From Oncomelania hupensis (taxonomy: Eukaryota; Mollusca; Gastropoda; Littorinimorpha; Pomatiopsidae): a stretch of DNA of 64,000 nucleotides. The stretch lies in contig CM072514.1 in the NCBI GenBank assembly GCA_036898135.1, positions 5,389,029 through 5,453,028 on the forward strand, written 5' to 3'. The position numbers and the translations under genes were made by a program. Under the pieces are notes generated by a model. It saw only the letters and a program-made list of their open reading frames with translations. It was not told where the DNA came from and did no database searches. Numbering within the stretch: the first letter of the stretch is position 1; the number at the start of each line of letters is the position of its first letter. Positions 20,401-29,753 of this stretch are shown one piece after another.

Positions 20401-21203
20401 TCCTCAATAACATTTTTAATAACTATATTAATTTCATCAACATATTTTTTATCCATAAGCAAAGAACTGTTAAACTTCCAGAGCCCTGGTTTCTTGTCTA
20501 CTTTCATAACACCTACTGACATAGATATTAAAGAATGGTCTGTTCTGTACCCCGGGTGTATGTCTGCATCGACAGAAAAATTCAATAACGATTCTGACAC
20601 TAAGAAGAAATCTAAGCGACTTTGCTGTAATGGACTACCTCTACGCCATGTAAACCGCTTTAGCTCAGGATTAAGTTCTCTCCATATATCTATCAAGTCT
20701 AGGTCAATCATCATCGCATGAACTTGCTCTTGAGCTTTACTATTATTATTATGTTTGTAATTACAATAATCTAAAGAAAAGTTTTGCACTAAATTCCAGT
20801 CACCTCCAATGATGATATGGTCAAATCTGAGCTCCAAGATACGCTGTTTTAAATCAGTATAGAAGTCTGGGTCATCTCTATTGGGACCATACAAACTTAT
20901 AATCAAAAACTCTTTATCCATTATTTTTACAGAAATAATAATATAATTCCCGTCTAATCCCGTAATGACTTTATTAACTTTAAACTCTATATTATTATTA
21001 AATAACACAGCTACACCTCGGGAATTAGAACTAAACGAAGCAAAATAAGCATTAAAGCCCCACTCAGCTCTTATGTATTTCTCTAACTTAGGGTCAAGGT
21101 GGGTATCTTGTAATAAATAAATAGAATAAGCCTTTGCTCTCAAATAATGAAACACATCACGACGCTTCTTGGAGTCTGCAAGACCCTGACAGTTCATGGA
21201 CAT
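17436..21203 (-). CDS. LINE F ORF2 copy 1: endonuclease and reverse transcriptase
   Basis: About 1255 residues, uninterrupted. It lacks the first seven codons of copy 2, because the copy begins at ATATAACGGTGATG, directly after the A tail of copy 2. The ATG at 21201-21203 is the first available. EEP motifs: SMNCQGLAD, LLQDTHL (Asp where Glu is usual), IIGGDWN, RTDHSLIS. RT motifs: NWRPISLLNVVYK, LCLDFEKAFDS, QRGCRQGDPISCYLF, ISQYADDTEIM. A CTFCEDERENIQHLFFKC zinc-like motif lies near the C-terminus. No RNase H, as in L1/Tx1. It differs from copy 2 by a 3-bp indel (EKYNLA versus EKYLA) and single substitutions. It has no ORF1 or 5' UTR of its own. Confidence 0.92.
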   Translation of the reverse strand: MSMNCQGLADSKKRRDVFHYLRAKAYSIYLLQDTHLDPKLEKYIRAEWGFNAYFASFSSNSRGVAVLFNNNIEFKVNKVITGLDGNYIIISVKIMDKEFLIISLYGPNRDDPDFYTDLKQRILELRFDHIIIGGDWNLVQNFSLDYCNYKHNNNSKAQEQVHAMMIDLDLIDIWRELNPELKRFTWRRGSPLQQSRLDFFLVSESLLNFSVDADIHPGYRTDHSLISMSVGVMKVDKKPGLWKFNSSLLMDKKYVDEINIVIKNVIEEYAAAPYLHENLGTVPFTELQFIIDDQLFLDTLLMKIRAQTIAYATMKKRMNNEKELHLDNLIECLEKKEKLSDLEKTELANSKVELVSLREKRMEGVLLRSRARWIADGEKITSYFCSLENRNYVNKRISKLDRNGTIITNEKDIATEVNHFYSNLYSEKEVEQVEINDIVHDLPTLTEDEQISLEGEITLEEASLALKNMSNRKSPGSDGFTVEFFKLFWRSLGNFVVRSLNEGFRKGELSSTQKEGVIICIPKGDRPREFIKNWRPISLLNVVYKIGSSCICNRLKLVLPSIINEDQTGFMRDRYIGDNIRLIYDTIDFLQKYNKPGLLLCLDFEKAFDSLSWKFMFKVLQAFGCGHDFCRWIGTFYNNIKSSVTVNGGLTSWFRVQRGCRQGDPISCYLFIMCVEILAIMIRQNKEIKGIKIKENENKISQYADDTEIMLEGDENSFKQTINTIEYFSSVSGLALNTEKSSAIWLGSKKNCRTVYMPHLHMDWNPETFKILGIWFTNDLRECVKLNFELKFLEIQILYKIWLKRQLTPLGRIAVLKSLILSKIIYLWLLLPNPPDTIVNSIQKSIFQFVWGNKNNKISKNSSVKSIPDGGIGIPDVRHYMSALKITWIRKLINTKHKWKNIIEATQERVSLLDKLGTKLYTTENPNPFWYDVFNAYEILEKKVKPDCVEELLSEPLFCNNNILVEGKTIFYQEWIEKNLYTVGSLLNNDGNVFTYEAFVDNYGVTTNFLAYYGCVNAVNKYIRWSGLVTENSNCVNYKTSKVLRLVGKCPRGARIFYDALINDEVKPNCCKNWDKRIERRLEWKIIFKKICGVTDIHLKWLQIRIIHRILGTNIVLSSMGIEQDNSCTFCEDERENIQHLFFKCPYVQVFWKEFERAINSKCYNSVAFHFSEHLVIFGCDRNIKTDKILDLILLLSKSYIYRCKMEKHTPLYQSFTYVIKHRYEIEKYNLACVQLTQEKCMQAWHPYIPLFEHL

Positions 21204-21213
21204 CACCGTTATA

Positions 21214-21619
21214 TTTTTTTTTTATAATCAACTTTTTTTTTAATTCCAAAAATAGCATGAATACAAACCAGTATCAATACATAACATGAATAAATACAAT
21301 CATAACTAATATGCACAAAATATGGAAAGTAAATCGGAAAATTTTGCATTATATCAATATTACAAATTAGTCATTAAATCAAATATAAAGAAAACTTACA
21401 GAGTGTACATAGTTATTATAATTTTACAATAATTATATGCTATTCAAGCTATTTTGGTTTAGGTTTTTGTACATAGATATAGACAGATAGGGAGCGAGAG
21501 AGAGAGGCAGAGAGAGAGAAAGAGAGCGACAGAGAGACAGAGAAAGAAACATAGGTCATGGAGTACTTTTTTAACAACTTCTTAATAAAAACCTTTGAGG
21601 CAAACAAACAATAAATGAA
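21214..21619 (-). other. LINE F 3' UTR and poly(A), copy 2
   Basis: Same sequence as 17031-17435. Its A tail (plus-strand T run 21214-21223) abuts the ORF2 start of copy 1, with ATAT shared at the junction. Confidence 0.85.
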
Positions 21620-24600
21620 TTATAAGTGCTCAAACAGCGGGATATAGGGATGCCATGCTTGCATACATTTTTCTTGTGTCAACTGTACACAAGCTAAATA
21701 CTTCTCTATCTCATATCTGTGTTTTATTACATATGTAAATGATTGATAGAGTGGAGTGTGTTTTTCCATTTTACATCTATAAATATATGATTTAGATAAT
21801 AATAATATTAAATCCAATATTTTATCAGTTTTTATATTTCTGTCACAGCCAAATATAACCAGATGCTCGCTAAAGTGGAAGGCAACAGAATTATAGCATT
21901 TAGAATTAATGGCCCTTTCAAATTCCTTCCAAAATACTTGAACATACGGACACTTAAAGAATAGATGTTGAATGTTTTCTCTTTCATCTTCACAAAAAGT
22001 ACAGCTGTTATCCTGCTCTATTCCCATACTGGATAATACTATATTAGTTCCTAAAATTCTGTGAATTATTCTAATTTGCAGCCACTTTAAATGTATATCC
22101 GTAACTCCACATATCTTCTTAAATATTATTTTCCATTCTAATCTTCGCTCAATTCTTTTATCCCAGTTCTTACAACAATTTGGTTTTACTTCATCATTAA
22201 TTAATGCGTCATAAAATATTCTTGCACCTCTAGGACATTTACCTACAAGTCTCAGCACTTTACTGGTTTTGTAATTAACACAGTTACTATTTTCTGTCAC
22301 CAATCCACTCCAACGAATATATTTGTTAACAGCATTAACACATCCATAGTATGCCAGAAAATTGGTAGTAACTCCATAATTATCAACAAAAGCTTCATAT
22401 GTAAAAACATTACCATCATTATTAAGCAAACTTCCAACTGTATATAGGTTTTTCTCAATCCATTCCTGATAAAAAATTGTTTTCCCTTCCACCAAAATAT
22501 TATTATTACAAAATAATGGTTCAGATAAAAGTTCCTCAACACAATCAGGTTTAACTTTTTTCTCCAGAATTTCATACGCATTAAAAACATCATACCAAAA
22601 CGGATTAGGATTTTCTGTGGTATACAATTTAGTGCCAAGCTTATCAAGCAGTGACACTCTTTCTTGTGTGGCTTCAATAATATTTTTCCACTTATGCTTT
22701 GTGTTAATCAACTTTCTAATCCAAGTAATCTTTAATGCACTCATATAATGACGTACATCTGGAATCCCAATACCTCCATCAGGTATGCTTTTGACGGAAG
22801 AGTTTTTAGAAATTTTGTTATTTTTATTTCCCCAAACAAATTGGAAAATACTTTTCTGAATGGAATTGACGATAGTATCAGGTGGATTAGGTAGTAAAAG
22901 CCACAAATATATAATTTTTGACAAAATTAAAGATTTAAGTACAGCAATACGACCCAAAGGTGTTAATTGACGCTTCAGCCATATTTTATACAGTATTTGT
23001 ATTTCTAGAAATTTTAATTCAAAATTTAACTTTACACACTCCCTCAAGTCATTTGTAAACCAAATTCCAAGTATTTTAAATGTCTCTGGGTTCCAATCCA
23101 TGTGCAGATGAGGCATGTAGACAGTACGACAATTTTTTTTACTTCCTAACCATATAGCGCTACTTTTTTCTGTATTTAAAGCTAGGCCAGAGACAGAGCT
23201 AAAATACTCAATAGTATTAATGGTTTGCTTAAATGAGTTTTCGTCACCTTCTAACATAATTTCCGTATCATCCGCATATTGAGAAATTTTATTTTCATTT
23301 TCTTTAATTTTAATTCCCTTTATCTCCTTATTCTGTCTAATCATAATTGCTAAAATCTCTACACACATAATAAATAAATAACATGAGATCGGGTCACCCT
23401 GCCTACAGCCCCTCTGCACACGAAACCAGGATGTTAGGCCTCCATTCACTGTCACAGAAGACTTAATATTATTATAAAAAGTACCTATCCATCTACAAAA
23501 ATCATGGCCACATCCAAAAGCTTGTAACACCTTAAACATAAACTTCCAACTTAACGAATCAAAGGCTTTTTCAAAGTCAAGGCAAAGCAGAAGACCAGGT
23601 TTATTATATTTTTGCAGAAAATCAATAGTATCATAGATTAAACGAATGTTATCTCCTATATATCTATCACGCATAAATCCAGTCTGATCTTCATTAATGA
23701 TAGAAGGTAACACTAACTTAAGTCTATTACAAATACATGATGAACCAATTTTATATACTACATTTAGTAAAGAAATAGGTCTCCAATTTTTAATGAACTC
23801 CCTAGGTCTATCCCCTTTCGGTATGCAAATAATCACTCCCTCTTTCTGTGTTGAAGATAATTCCCCTTTCCTAAACCCTTCATTAAGCGATCTAACTACG
23901 AAATTACCAAGACTGCGCCAAAACAATTTAAAAAATTCTACAGTAAAACCATCGCTACCCGGACTCTTCCTGTTGGACATGTTTTTCAGTGCTAAGGATG
24001 CTTCTTCTAATGTTATTTCCCCCTCTAAGGAGATTTGTTCGTCCTCTGTTAACGTCGGAAGATCATGAACAATATCATTGATTTCAACCTGTTCAACTTC
24101 TTTTTCAGAATATAAATTTGAATAAAAATGATTAACTTCCGTAGCAATATCTTTTTCATTCGTTATAATAGTACCATTTCTATCCAATTTAGATATTCTC
24201 TTATTAACGTAATTTCTGTTTTCTAATGAACAAAAATATGAAGTTATTTTTTCTCCGTCAGCAATCCATCTAGCTCGTGAACGAAGCAACACCCCTTCCA
24301 TTCTTTTTTCCCTTAATGAAACTAATTCTACTTTACTGTTAGCTAATTCAGTTTTTTCTAAATCACTCAATTTCTCTTTCTTTTCTAAACATTCTATCAA
24401 ATTATCCAAATGCAGTTCTTTTTCGTTGTTCATCCGTTTTTTCATTGTTGCATAAGCTATTGTCTGTGCTCTAATTTTCATTAATAAGGTATCTAAAAAC
24501 AGTTGATCATCTATTATAAATTGCAACTCAGTAAAGGGGACAGTACCCAGGTTTTCATGTAAATAGGGAGCAGCAGCATACTCCTCAATAACATTTTTAA

Positions 24601-25405
24601 TAACTATATTAATTTCATCAACATATTTTTTATCCATAAGCAAAGAACTGTTAAACTTCCAGAGCCCTGGTTTCTTGTCTACTTTCATAACACCTACTGA
24701 CATAGATATTAAAGAATGGTCTGTTCTGTACCCCGGGTGTATGTCTGCATCGACAGAAAAATTCAATAACGATTCTGACACTAAGAAGAAATCTAAGCGA
24801 CTTTGCTGTAATGGACTACCTCTACGCCATGTAAACCGCTTTAGCTCAGGATTAAGTTCTCTCCATATATCTATCAAGTCTAGGTCAATCATCATCGCAT
24901 GAACTTGCTCTTGAGCTTTACTATTATTATTATGTTTGTAATTACAATAATCTAAAGAAAAGTTTTGCACTAAATTCCAGTCACCTCCAATGATGATATG
25001 GTCAAATCTGAGCTCCAAGATACGCTGTTTTAAATCAGTATAGAAGTCTGGGTCATCTCTATTGGGACCATACAAACTTATAATCAAAAACTCTTTATCC
25101 ATTATTTTTACAGAAATAATAATATAATTCCCGTCTAATCCCGTAATGACTTTATTAACTTTAAACTCTATATTATTATTAAATAACACAGCTACACCTC
25201 GGGAATTAGAACTAAACGAAGCAAAATAAGCATTAAAGCCCCACTCAGCTCTTATGTATTTCTCTAACTTAGGGTCAAGGTGGGTATCTTGTAATAAATA
25301 AATAGAATAAGCCTTTGCTTTCAAATAATGAAACACATCACGACGCTTCTTGGAGTCTGCAAGACCCTGACAGTTCATGGACATCACCGTTATATTGTCA
25401 CCCAT
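21620..25405 (-). CDS. LINE F ORF2 copy 2: endonuclease and reverse transcriptase
   Basis: 1261 residues from ATG (25403-25405, MGDNITVMSM) to the stop at 21620. EEP spans residues ~8-240 with Asn11, GGDWN (141-145) and TDH (228-230). The usual catalytic QETH is QDTH (Asp40), a conservative change seen in both copies. RT spans roughly 480-770: the first catalytic Asp is in LCLDFEKAF (610) and the YADD pair is at 710-713. Near the C-terminus is CTFCEDERENIQHLFFKC. The domain plan matches Tx1/L1 LINEs. It is the only ORF2 here joined to an ORF1 unit in native order, so units A plus copy 2 represent one full-length element of about 8.2 kb. Confidence 0.93.
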   Translation of the reverse strand: MGDNITVMSMNCQGLADSKKRRDVFHYLKAKAYSIYLLQDTHLDPKLEKYIRAEWGFNAYFASFSSNSRGVAVLFNNNIEFKVNKVITGLDGNYIIISVKIMDKEFLIISLYGPNRDDPDFYTDLKQRILELRFDHIIIGGDWNLVQNFSLDYCNYKHNNNSKAQEQVHAMMIDLDLIDIWRELNPELKRFTWRRGSPLQQSRLDFFLVSESLLNFSVDADIHPGYRTDHSLISMSVGVMKVDKKPGLWKFNSSLLMDKKYVDEINIVIKNVIEEYAAAPYLHENLGTVPFTELQFIIDDQLFLDTLLMKIRAQTIAYATMKKRMNNEKELHLDNLIECLEKKEKLSDLEKTELANSKVELVSLREKRMEGVLLRSRARWIADGEKITSYFCSLENRNYVNKRISKLDRNGTIITNEKDIATEVNHFYSNLYSEKEVEQVEINDIVHDLPTLTEDEQISLEGEITLEEASLALKNMSNRKSPGSDGFTVEFFKLFWRSLGNFVVRSLNEGFRKGELSSTQKEGVIICIPKGDRPREFIKNWRPISLLNVVYKIGSSCICNRLKLVLPSIINEDQTGFMRDRYIGDNIRLIYDTIDFLQKYNKPGLLLCLDFEKAFDSLSWKFMFKVLQAFGCGHDFCRWIGTFYNNIKSSVTVNGGLTSWFRVQRGCRQGDPISCYLFIMCVEILAIMIRQNKEIKGIKIKENENKISQYADDTEIMLEGDENSFKQTINTIEYFSSVSGLALNTEKSSAIWLGSKKNCRTVYMPHLHMDWNPETFKILGIWFTNDLRECVKLNFELKFLEIQILYKIWLKRQLTPLGRIAVLKSLILSKIIYLWLLLPNPPDTIVNSIQKSIFQFVWGNKNNKISKNSSVKSIPDGGIGIPDVRHYMSALKITWIRKLINTKHKWKNIIEATQERVSLLDKLGTKLYTTENPNPFWYDVFNAYEILEKKVKPDCVEELLSEPLFCNNNILVEGKTIFYQEWIEKNLYTVGSLLNNDGNVFTYEAFVDNYGVTTNFLAYYGCVNAVNKYIRWSGLVTENSNCVNYKTSKVLRLVGKCPRGARIFYDALINDEVKPNCCKNWDKRIERRLEWKIIFKKICGVTDIHLKWLQIRIIHRILGTNIVLSSMGIEQDNSCTFCEDERENIQHLFFKCPYVQVFWKEFERAINSKCYNSVAFHFSEHLVIFGCDRNIKTDKILDLILLLSKSYIYRCKMEKHTPLYQSFTYVIKHRYEIEKYLACVQLTQEKCMQAWHPYIPLFEHL

Positions 25406-28310
25406 CTAAACATGTGTGGAAAAATTAAATAGTCGAAACCCAGAGACACAAAAAGAAAAGCAAAATCTTAGAGGAGTTCAGCATAATAACATACAAAAAA
25501 GCCAATTTCAAACAATGAACGTAACAATAGAGTACTGACAGTTCACACTCTGAAAAAACATGTATTTAGGCTCCATGACCAAATTGAGAAAAAACAACAA
25601 CAAACAAACAAACAAAATCAAAAGAAGAAAAAACATAAATGAAGACACCAAATGCCATATATACAGACAGAGACAATCTGAAGGCGAGCAAGTGTAACTG
25701 TCCAAGACTAAAGTTTGTGATCTCCAACAAAGAAGTCGGCTAGGCGTACAGCTGATAGAGAGGGAGAAAAGAGACACTAGCAGTAATAGTAGTAGTAGTA
25801 ATATAGGAGCTAAGATAAATAGGCTCCAAAAGAGAGAAAAAATATTACAGAAAATGAACATGGAATATACAACGTCAACCGGGCTTATGAAAATATATAT
25901 ACTCTAATCATTGGTGTTGAGATGGTTAAGTTCAAATTTGCTACCTTAGGCAACATAAAGGTTAGGAAAACCCTCCATTTAAAAATAAAAAGACAGCAAA
26001 CAGCAAAAACAACTAATATTAGTAGTCAAGCATGCATATATATAAGTTTGACATGTCAACAAGCGTCAAAAAGCAGACAATACAGCGCCATGCATGAATA
26101 ATTACTTGGAGTCCAGTAAGCAAAAGGTATTTACACAATACTTTCATAAAAATGTCATCAAGGCGAAACCAGAAAACAACATGGGCAAATCAACAATTAA
26201 ATAGCATCATAAAATACCTAATCGGTCAAGCCGACATACATAAACTTCAAAGCTCAGGTATCAAAAAAGCATTAAGTACAGCGTCATGCAGGGATAATAA
26301 CATCAAAGTCCAGTAGGCAAACAATATTTACTGAATACTTACATAAAAATACCAACAAGGCAGAAACAAAAGAAACATCAATATGCAAATTAACAAACTA
26401 ATCATACACAGATGCCAGCAAACAATCATGCATAGAAAATTCCAAATCATCAATAAATCACATTCAGATCTAAAACATCATAATAATCTATGTATAAATG
26501 AATTAATTAGTCCATCAGTCAAGCATACATCAACTCCAAAGCTCAAGCATCAATACAGCACCAGCAATAACAACAACAACAACAACAAAGGCCATGCATT
26601 AATAATTATTGTAGTTCAGTAAGCTAACAATATTTACCAAATACTTGCATAAACTGACCAGCAGGTGGCGCAAGAAACCATGAGCCAAGTAATAAACAGG
26701 CGTCATACAAAATTATGATTTCAAGAACAAATGCTAGCAAGCAGTCAAAACCAATTGATACTAAGGAAGCAGACAAATCAGGCAATAAAGCCACAGTCTA
26801 ATCATTTAACCTTAAGCATCAAGTCAAATAAATTATTAATAATTAAGTCAGTCAATAATAATCACATCAAATCGATCAATAATGTCACAATGTGCAACCA
26901 GTCCCTAATATAAAACAGCCATAATAAACAGTCATAGTAAACTAACCATAATAAACAGTACATACTAATTTCAACAGTCCATAATAATTAATGCACAATA
27001 ATAATAAAACAGGCAATAAGGCAACAGTCTAATCATTTAACCTTAAGCATCAAATCAAATAAATTATTAATAATTAAGTCAGTCAGTAATAATCAAATCA
27101 AATCAATCAATAATGTACGAGTCCCTAATATAAAACAGCCATAGTAAACAGTCATAGTAAACAGTCATAGTAAACTAACCATAATAAACAGTACATAATA
27201 ATCTAACAGTCCATAATAATTAATCCACAATAATAATAAAACCGTCCCTAATAAACAGTCAATAATAATTAATCTAACAATCAATAGTAAATAGACTAGT
27301 AAATTATTGTTTACATCACCTAAGTAACAGACCCTTTTAGATCAAATCTGAATTTGTTTTTTCCCCTGCATCTTAGCTTTTTTATTAGCAGTAATGATAA
27401 TCGTTAATACTTTTTTGTTATCAACATTTCCAAATAAACGTACATTTTTTATATTTGATCCATGCATAGTTTGTCATATCACAAGTAGACACATGGCCTA
27501 CACAGTCGGAGAGAAGCAGACACAGAGGCACGTGGTTGAAGAAGGGTGCACAATAGCACTGATAGCTAACTTCATCTGCTTTGAATTTGAAAATTATGTA
27601 CAACAAATTATATTCTTTCACCGTCATGTAATCAATAAAAATCAAACGTCAATACCAATCAAGCCGTCATATATATCAATAAACATTAAGCAAACAATCA
27701 GATGAGCAAATAATATTCACACAAATAGACTACATCAGTCCAAACCAAGCAACGACTCCATCATAGCGCGATAGCTTCGCCTCTGCACCAACACCCCACC
27801 TCCCTCCCTTCAGCTAAAGTTTAAATAGTCAATAATAGTCAAAACAATCAATAATAAATAGACGTATGAATGAGTGTTTCCAATATTATACCCAACTAAT
27901 ACTAAAATTATGACAATCATTACAATAATTATGTATTTAAACCATCATGGATAACTGACAACTTAGACAAATACTTTTTTTTTCTCAGCTTCTTTTCTTC
28001 ACATCAACAATTTTTGCATAGCCTACATTTTTTCATGTTTCATTAAGCCTTGTTTATCCACATAAAACAATGAAGCCAATAGTAAACCATAGAGGTATTA
28101 TTACTTACGTATACATGTAGACACACTGGCACATGTATAATGTAAACACGTGGCCTACCCAGTCTGAGAGAAGCGGAGTAAAAGGCGCGTAATTCAAGAA
28201 GAGTGCGTTGTGCCACAATAACTGTCTTCATCTGATTTGAATTGGGGAATCATATAGAACAGTTTATAGTCTTCACTGTCATTTAATCACCCATTTCACA
28301 TTGCTTTGTT
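25406..28310 (-). other. LINE F inter-ORF region, unit A (~2.9 kb)
   Basis: AT-rich, with no conserved protein. It includes a ~231-bp direct tandem duplication (26781-27011 and 27012-27242) built from AACAGTCATAGTAAAC-like words. A Leu/Phe-rich frame of up to 117 codons (25508-25861 minus) is present but low-complexity. The same region recurs at 29754-32635 and 33767-36661. An inter-ORF gap this long is unusual for a LINE. Confidence 0.7.
26781..27242. repeat. 231-bp direct tandem duplication inside the LINE F inter-ORF region
   Basis: GGCAATAA(A)G(C)CA, CAGTCTAATCATTTAACC and TAATATAAAACAGCCAT recur 231 bases apart. Equivalent pairs occur near 31121/31352 and 35139/35368, so the duplication predates the concatemer. 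Confidence 0.85.
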
Positions 28311-28316
28311 CAATAC

Positions 28317-28636
28317 TATCCTATCCTATCCTATCCTATCCTGTCCCGTAACCCGAAGGTCGTAGGGGCACCACAGATGATCGTTTAACCAGCATACTCC
28401 ATCTTTCTCTGTCCTCAGCAGCCCTGATGGCTTCGCTCAGTGTCAAACCAGTCCATTCTCGAATGTTGTCCTCCCACCTCTTTTTCGGTCTCCCTCTTCT
28501 TCTACCTCCTTGCACTGTGCCTTGCAGAATAGTCTTTGCAAGGCCTGATGATCTGGTGACGTGGCCATACCACCGAAGTTTCCGTTTCTTCACCACTGTT
28601 AGCAGGTCATCGTGTTGTCCAATGGCTTGTGTGATA
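28317..28636 (-). mobile_element. LINE E fragment inserted in ORF1 of unit A
   Basis: 320 bp, 5'-truncated, with the (GGATA)n tail at its low-coordinate end (28317-28341). CAATAC flanks it at 28311-28316 and 28637-28642, and units B and C show the uninterrupted site. It encodes the last ~90 residues of LINE E (RKLRWYGHVTRS, GRPKKRWEDNI) ending in a TAG within the tail, nearly identical to 16097-16390. Confidence 0.93.
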
Positions 28637-28642
28637 CAATAC

Positions 28643-29507
28643 AGTGTCCACATAATCACCAAATGTCATCTTCATTGTTTTACCATTCTTTAGTTTCACA
28701 AAGACCTTTCCGTTGTATGTCCATGTGGCAAGAGAAGCAGAATGCCTGAAAGCTGCTCTTTCTAATTGATAATTAGCATACGTCAGGTCCTCTCCAACTG
28801 ATATAGCTTGACCTTTCAGCTTCTTTCGCGCTGCTAGAACTTGATCCCGCAGCCGCCTGTTGTGGAAGCGGACTACAATTGGTCTTGGTCGCTTTCTGCC
28901 AGCCTCCATCTTTCCCACTCTATGTGCTGCTTCCAAATCACCATTCCTTGTTGCCACTCCAAGATTATCGGAGAAAATCTGACAACAACGAATTTCACAA
29001 TCCTCTGCAGTTTCGCCAGATTTCTCAGCAACATTGAACACACGGAGATTCCATCGCCTATCGTATTGTTCAATGTCGTTTTGCTGACTCTCAACGGTGC
29101 TCAATCTTTCTCGCAAAGTTTGGTTTTCTTCTTTCAACTTGCTGACTTCTTTTTTTTAGGGAATCAGTCAACTGAGACACATCAAATAACTGACCTTCTA
29201 GTTTCTCAATTTTTATGCTCAGGCCTTGAATATCTTCTTTCGTTGCCAGCGGTCGAAGCTTCCCGTCTATAGCTGCCAAAAGACTGTCATAATCCATTTT
29301 CTCCGGCTCTTCCTTTTCACTCGAGTCGGATAGACTCTGTGTATATTGTCTCTTGCTTTCTTGGTGTACAATGGGGCTACCTTCACTCACAGACGACGAA
29401 GTAGACGAGAGTTTTCTCTTTTCTCTCTCTCCACCCTTGTCTTCAATAACGTCTTTATTCTTAGATGAAAATCCAGGAAAATGGGTGATTTTATACGATG
29501 AAGACAT
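28643..29507 (-). pseudogene. LINE F ORF1, unit A (broken)
   Basis: Starts at the ATG of 29505-29507 like units B and C. A homopolymer at 29150-29157 has eight T instead of seven, shifting the frame after LTDSLKK. The remaining RNA-binding part (IEQYDRRWNLRVFNV, HRVGKMEAGRKRPRP) reads on in another frame. The last codons are displaced by the LINE E fragment. Not functional as it stands. Confidence 0.88.
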
Positions 29508-29728
29508 AGAGAAACGTTTTCTTCAATCCATTTCACGTTAGGCAAGAACTAAATCCTCTTCTTTTTTTGTTTGAAAAATCAAATCACAACACCATTACTA
29601 TAATGCCTTTGCTCGGTTGAAGTTTCAATCCACTACATAATTGGCCTAATTGTCAATATCGCTCACATAGGCTATAGCGGAGAGCGCGTGCGACACGTCC
29701 TGTCGCTCCAACGGCCGGTGCGCGAATT
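29508..29728 (-). other. LINE F 5' UTR, unit A
   Basis: About 220 bp starting AATTCGCGCACCGG on the minus strand: GC-rich for 80 bp, then AT-rich to ORF1. Same in units B (33521-33741) and C (37539-37759). Confidence 0.75.
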
Positions 29729-29753
29729 ACATCACCGTTATATTGTCACCCAT

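Larger units (their letters stand above)
25381..29728 (-). mobile_element. LINE F ORF1 unit A (5' end to ORF2 start)
   Basis: 4348 bp, or about 4022 without the later LINE E fragment and its duplication. It holds the 5' UTR (29728-29508), broken ORF1 and ~2.9 kb of AT-rich inter-ORF sequence, and runs natively into ORF2 copy 2. Its 5' end (AATTCGCGC on the minus strand) is joined to the ORF2-start end of unit B. Confidence 0.9.

Noticed and set aside
25508..25861. Hydrophobic 95-117-codon frame in the LINE F inter-ORF region, repeated three times
   Set aside because: Leu/Phe richness follows from the poly-pyrimidine base composition. Length changes with repeat-count indels between units, and no conserved motif is present.
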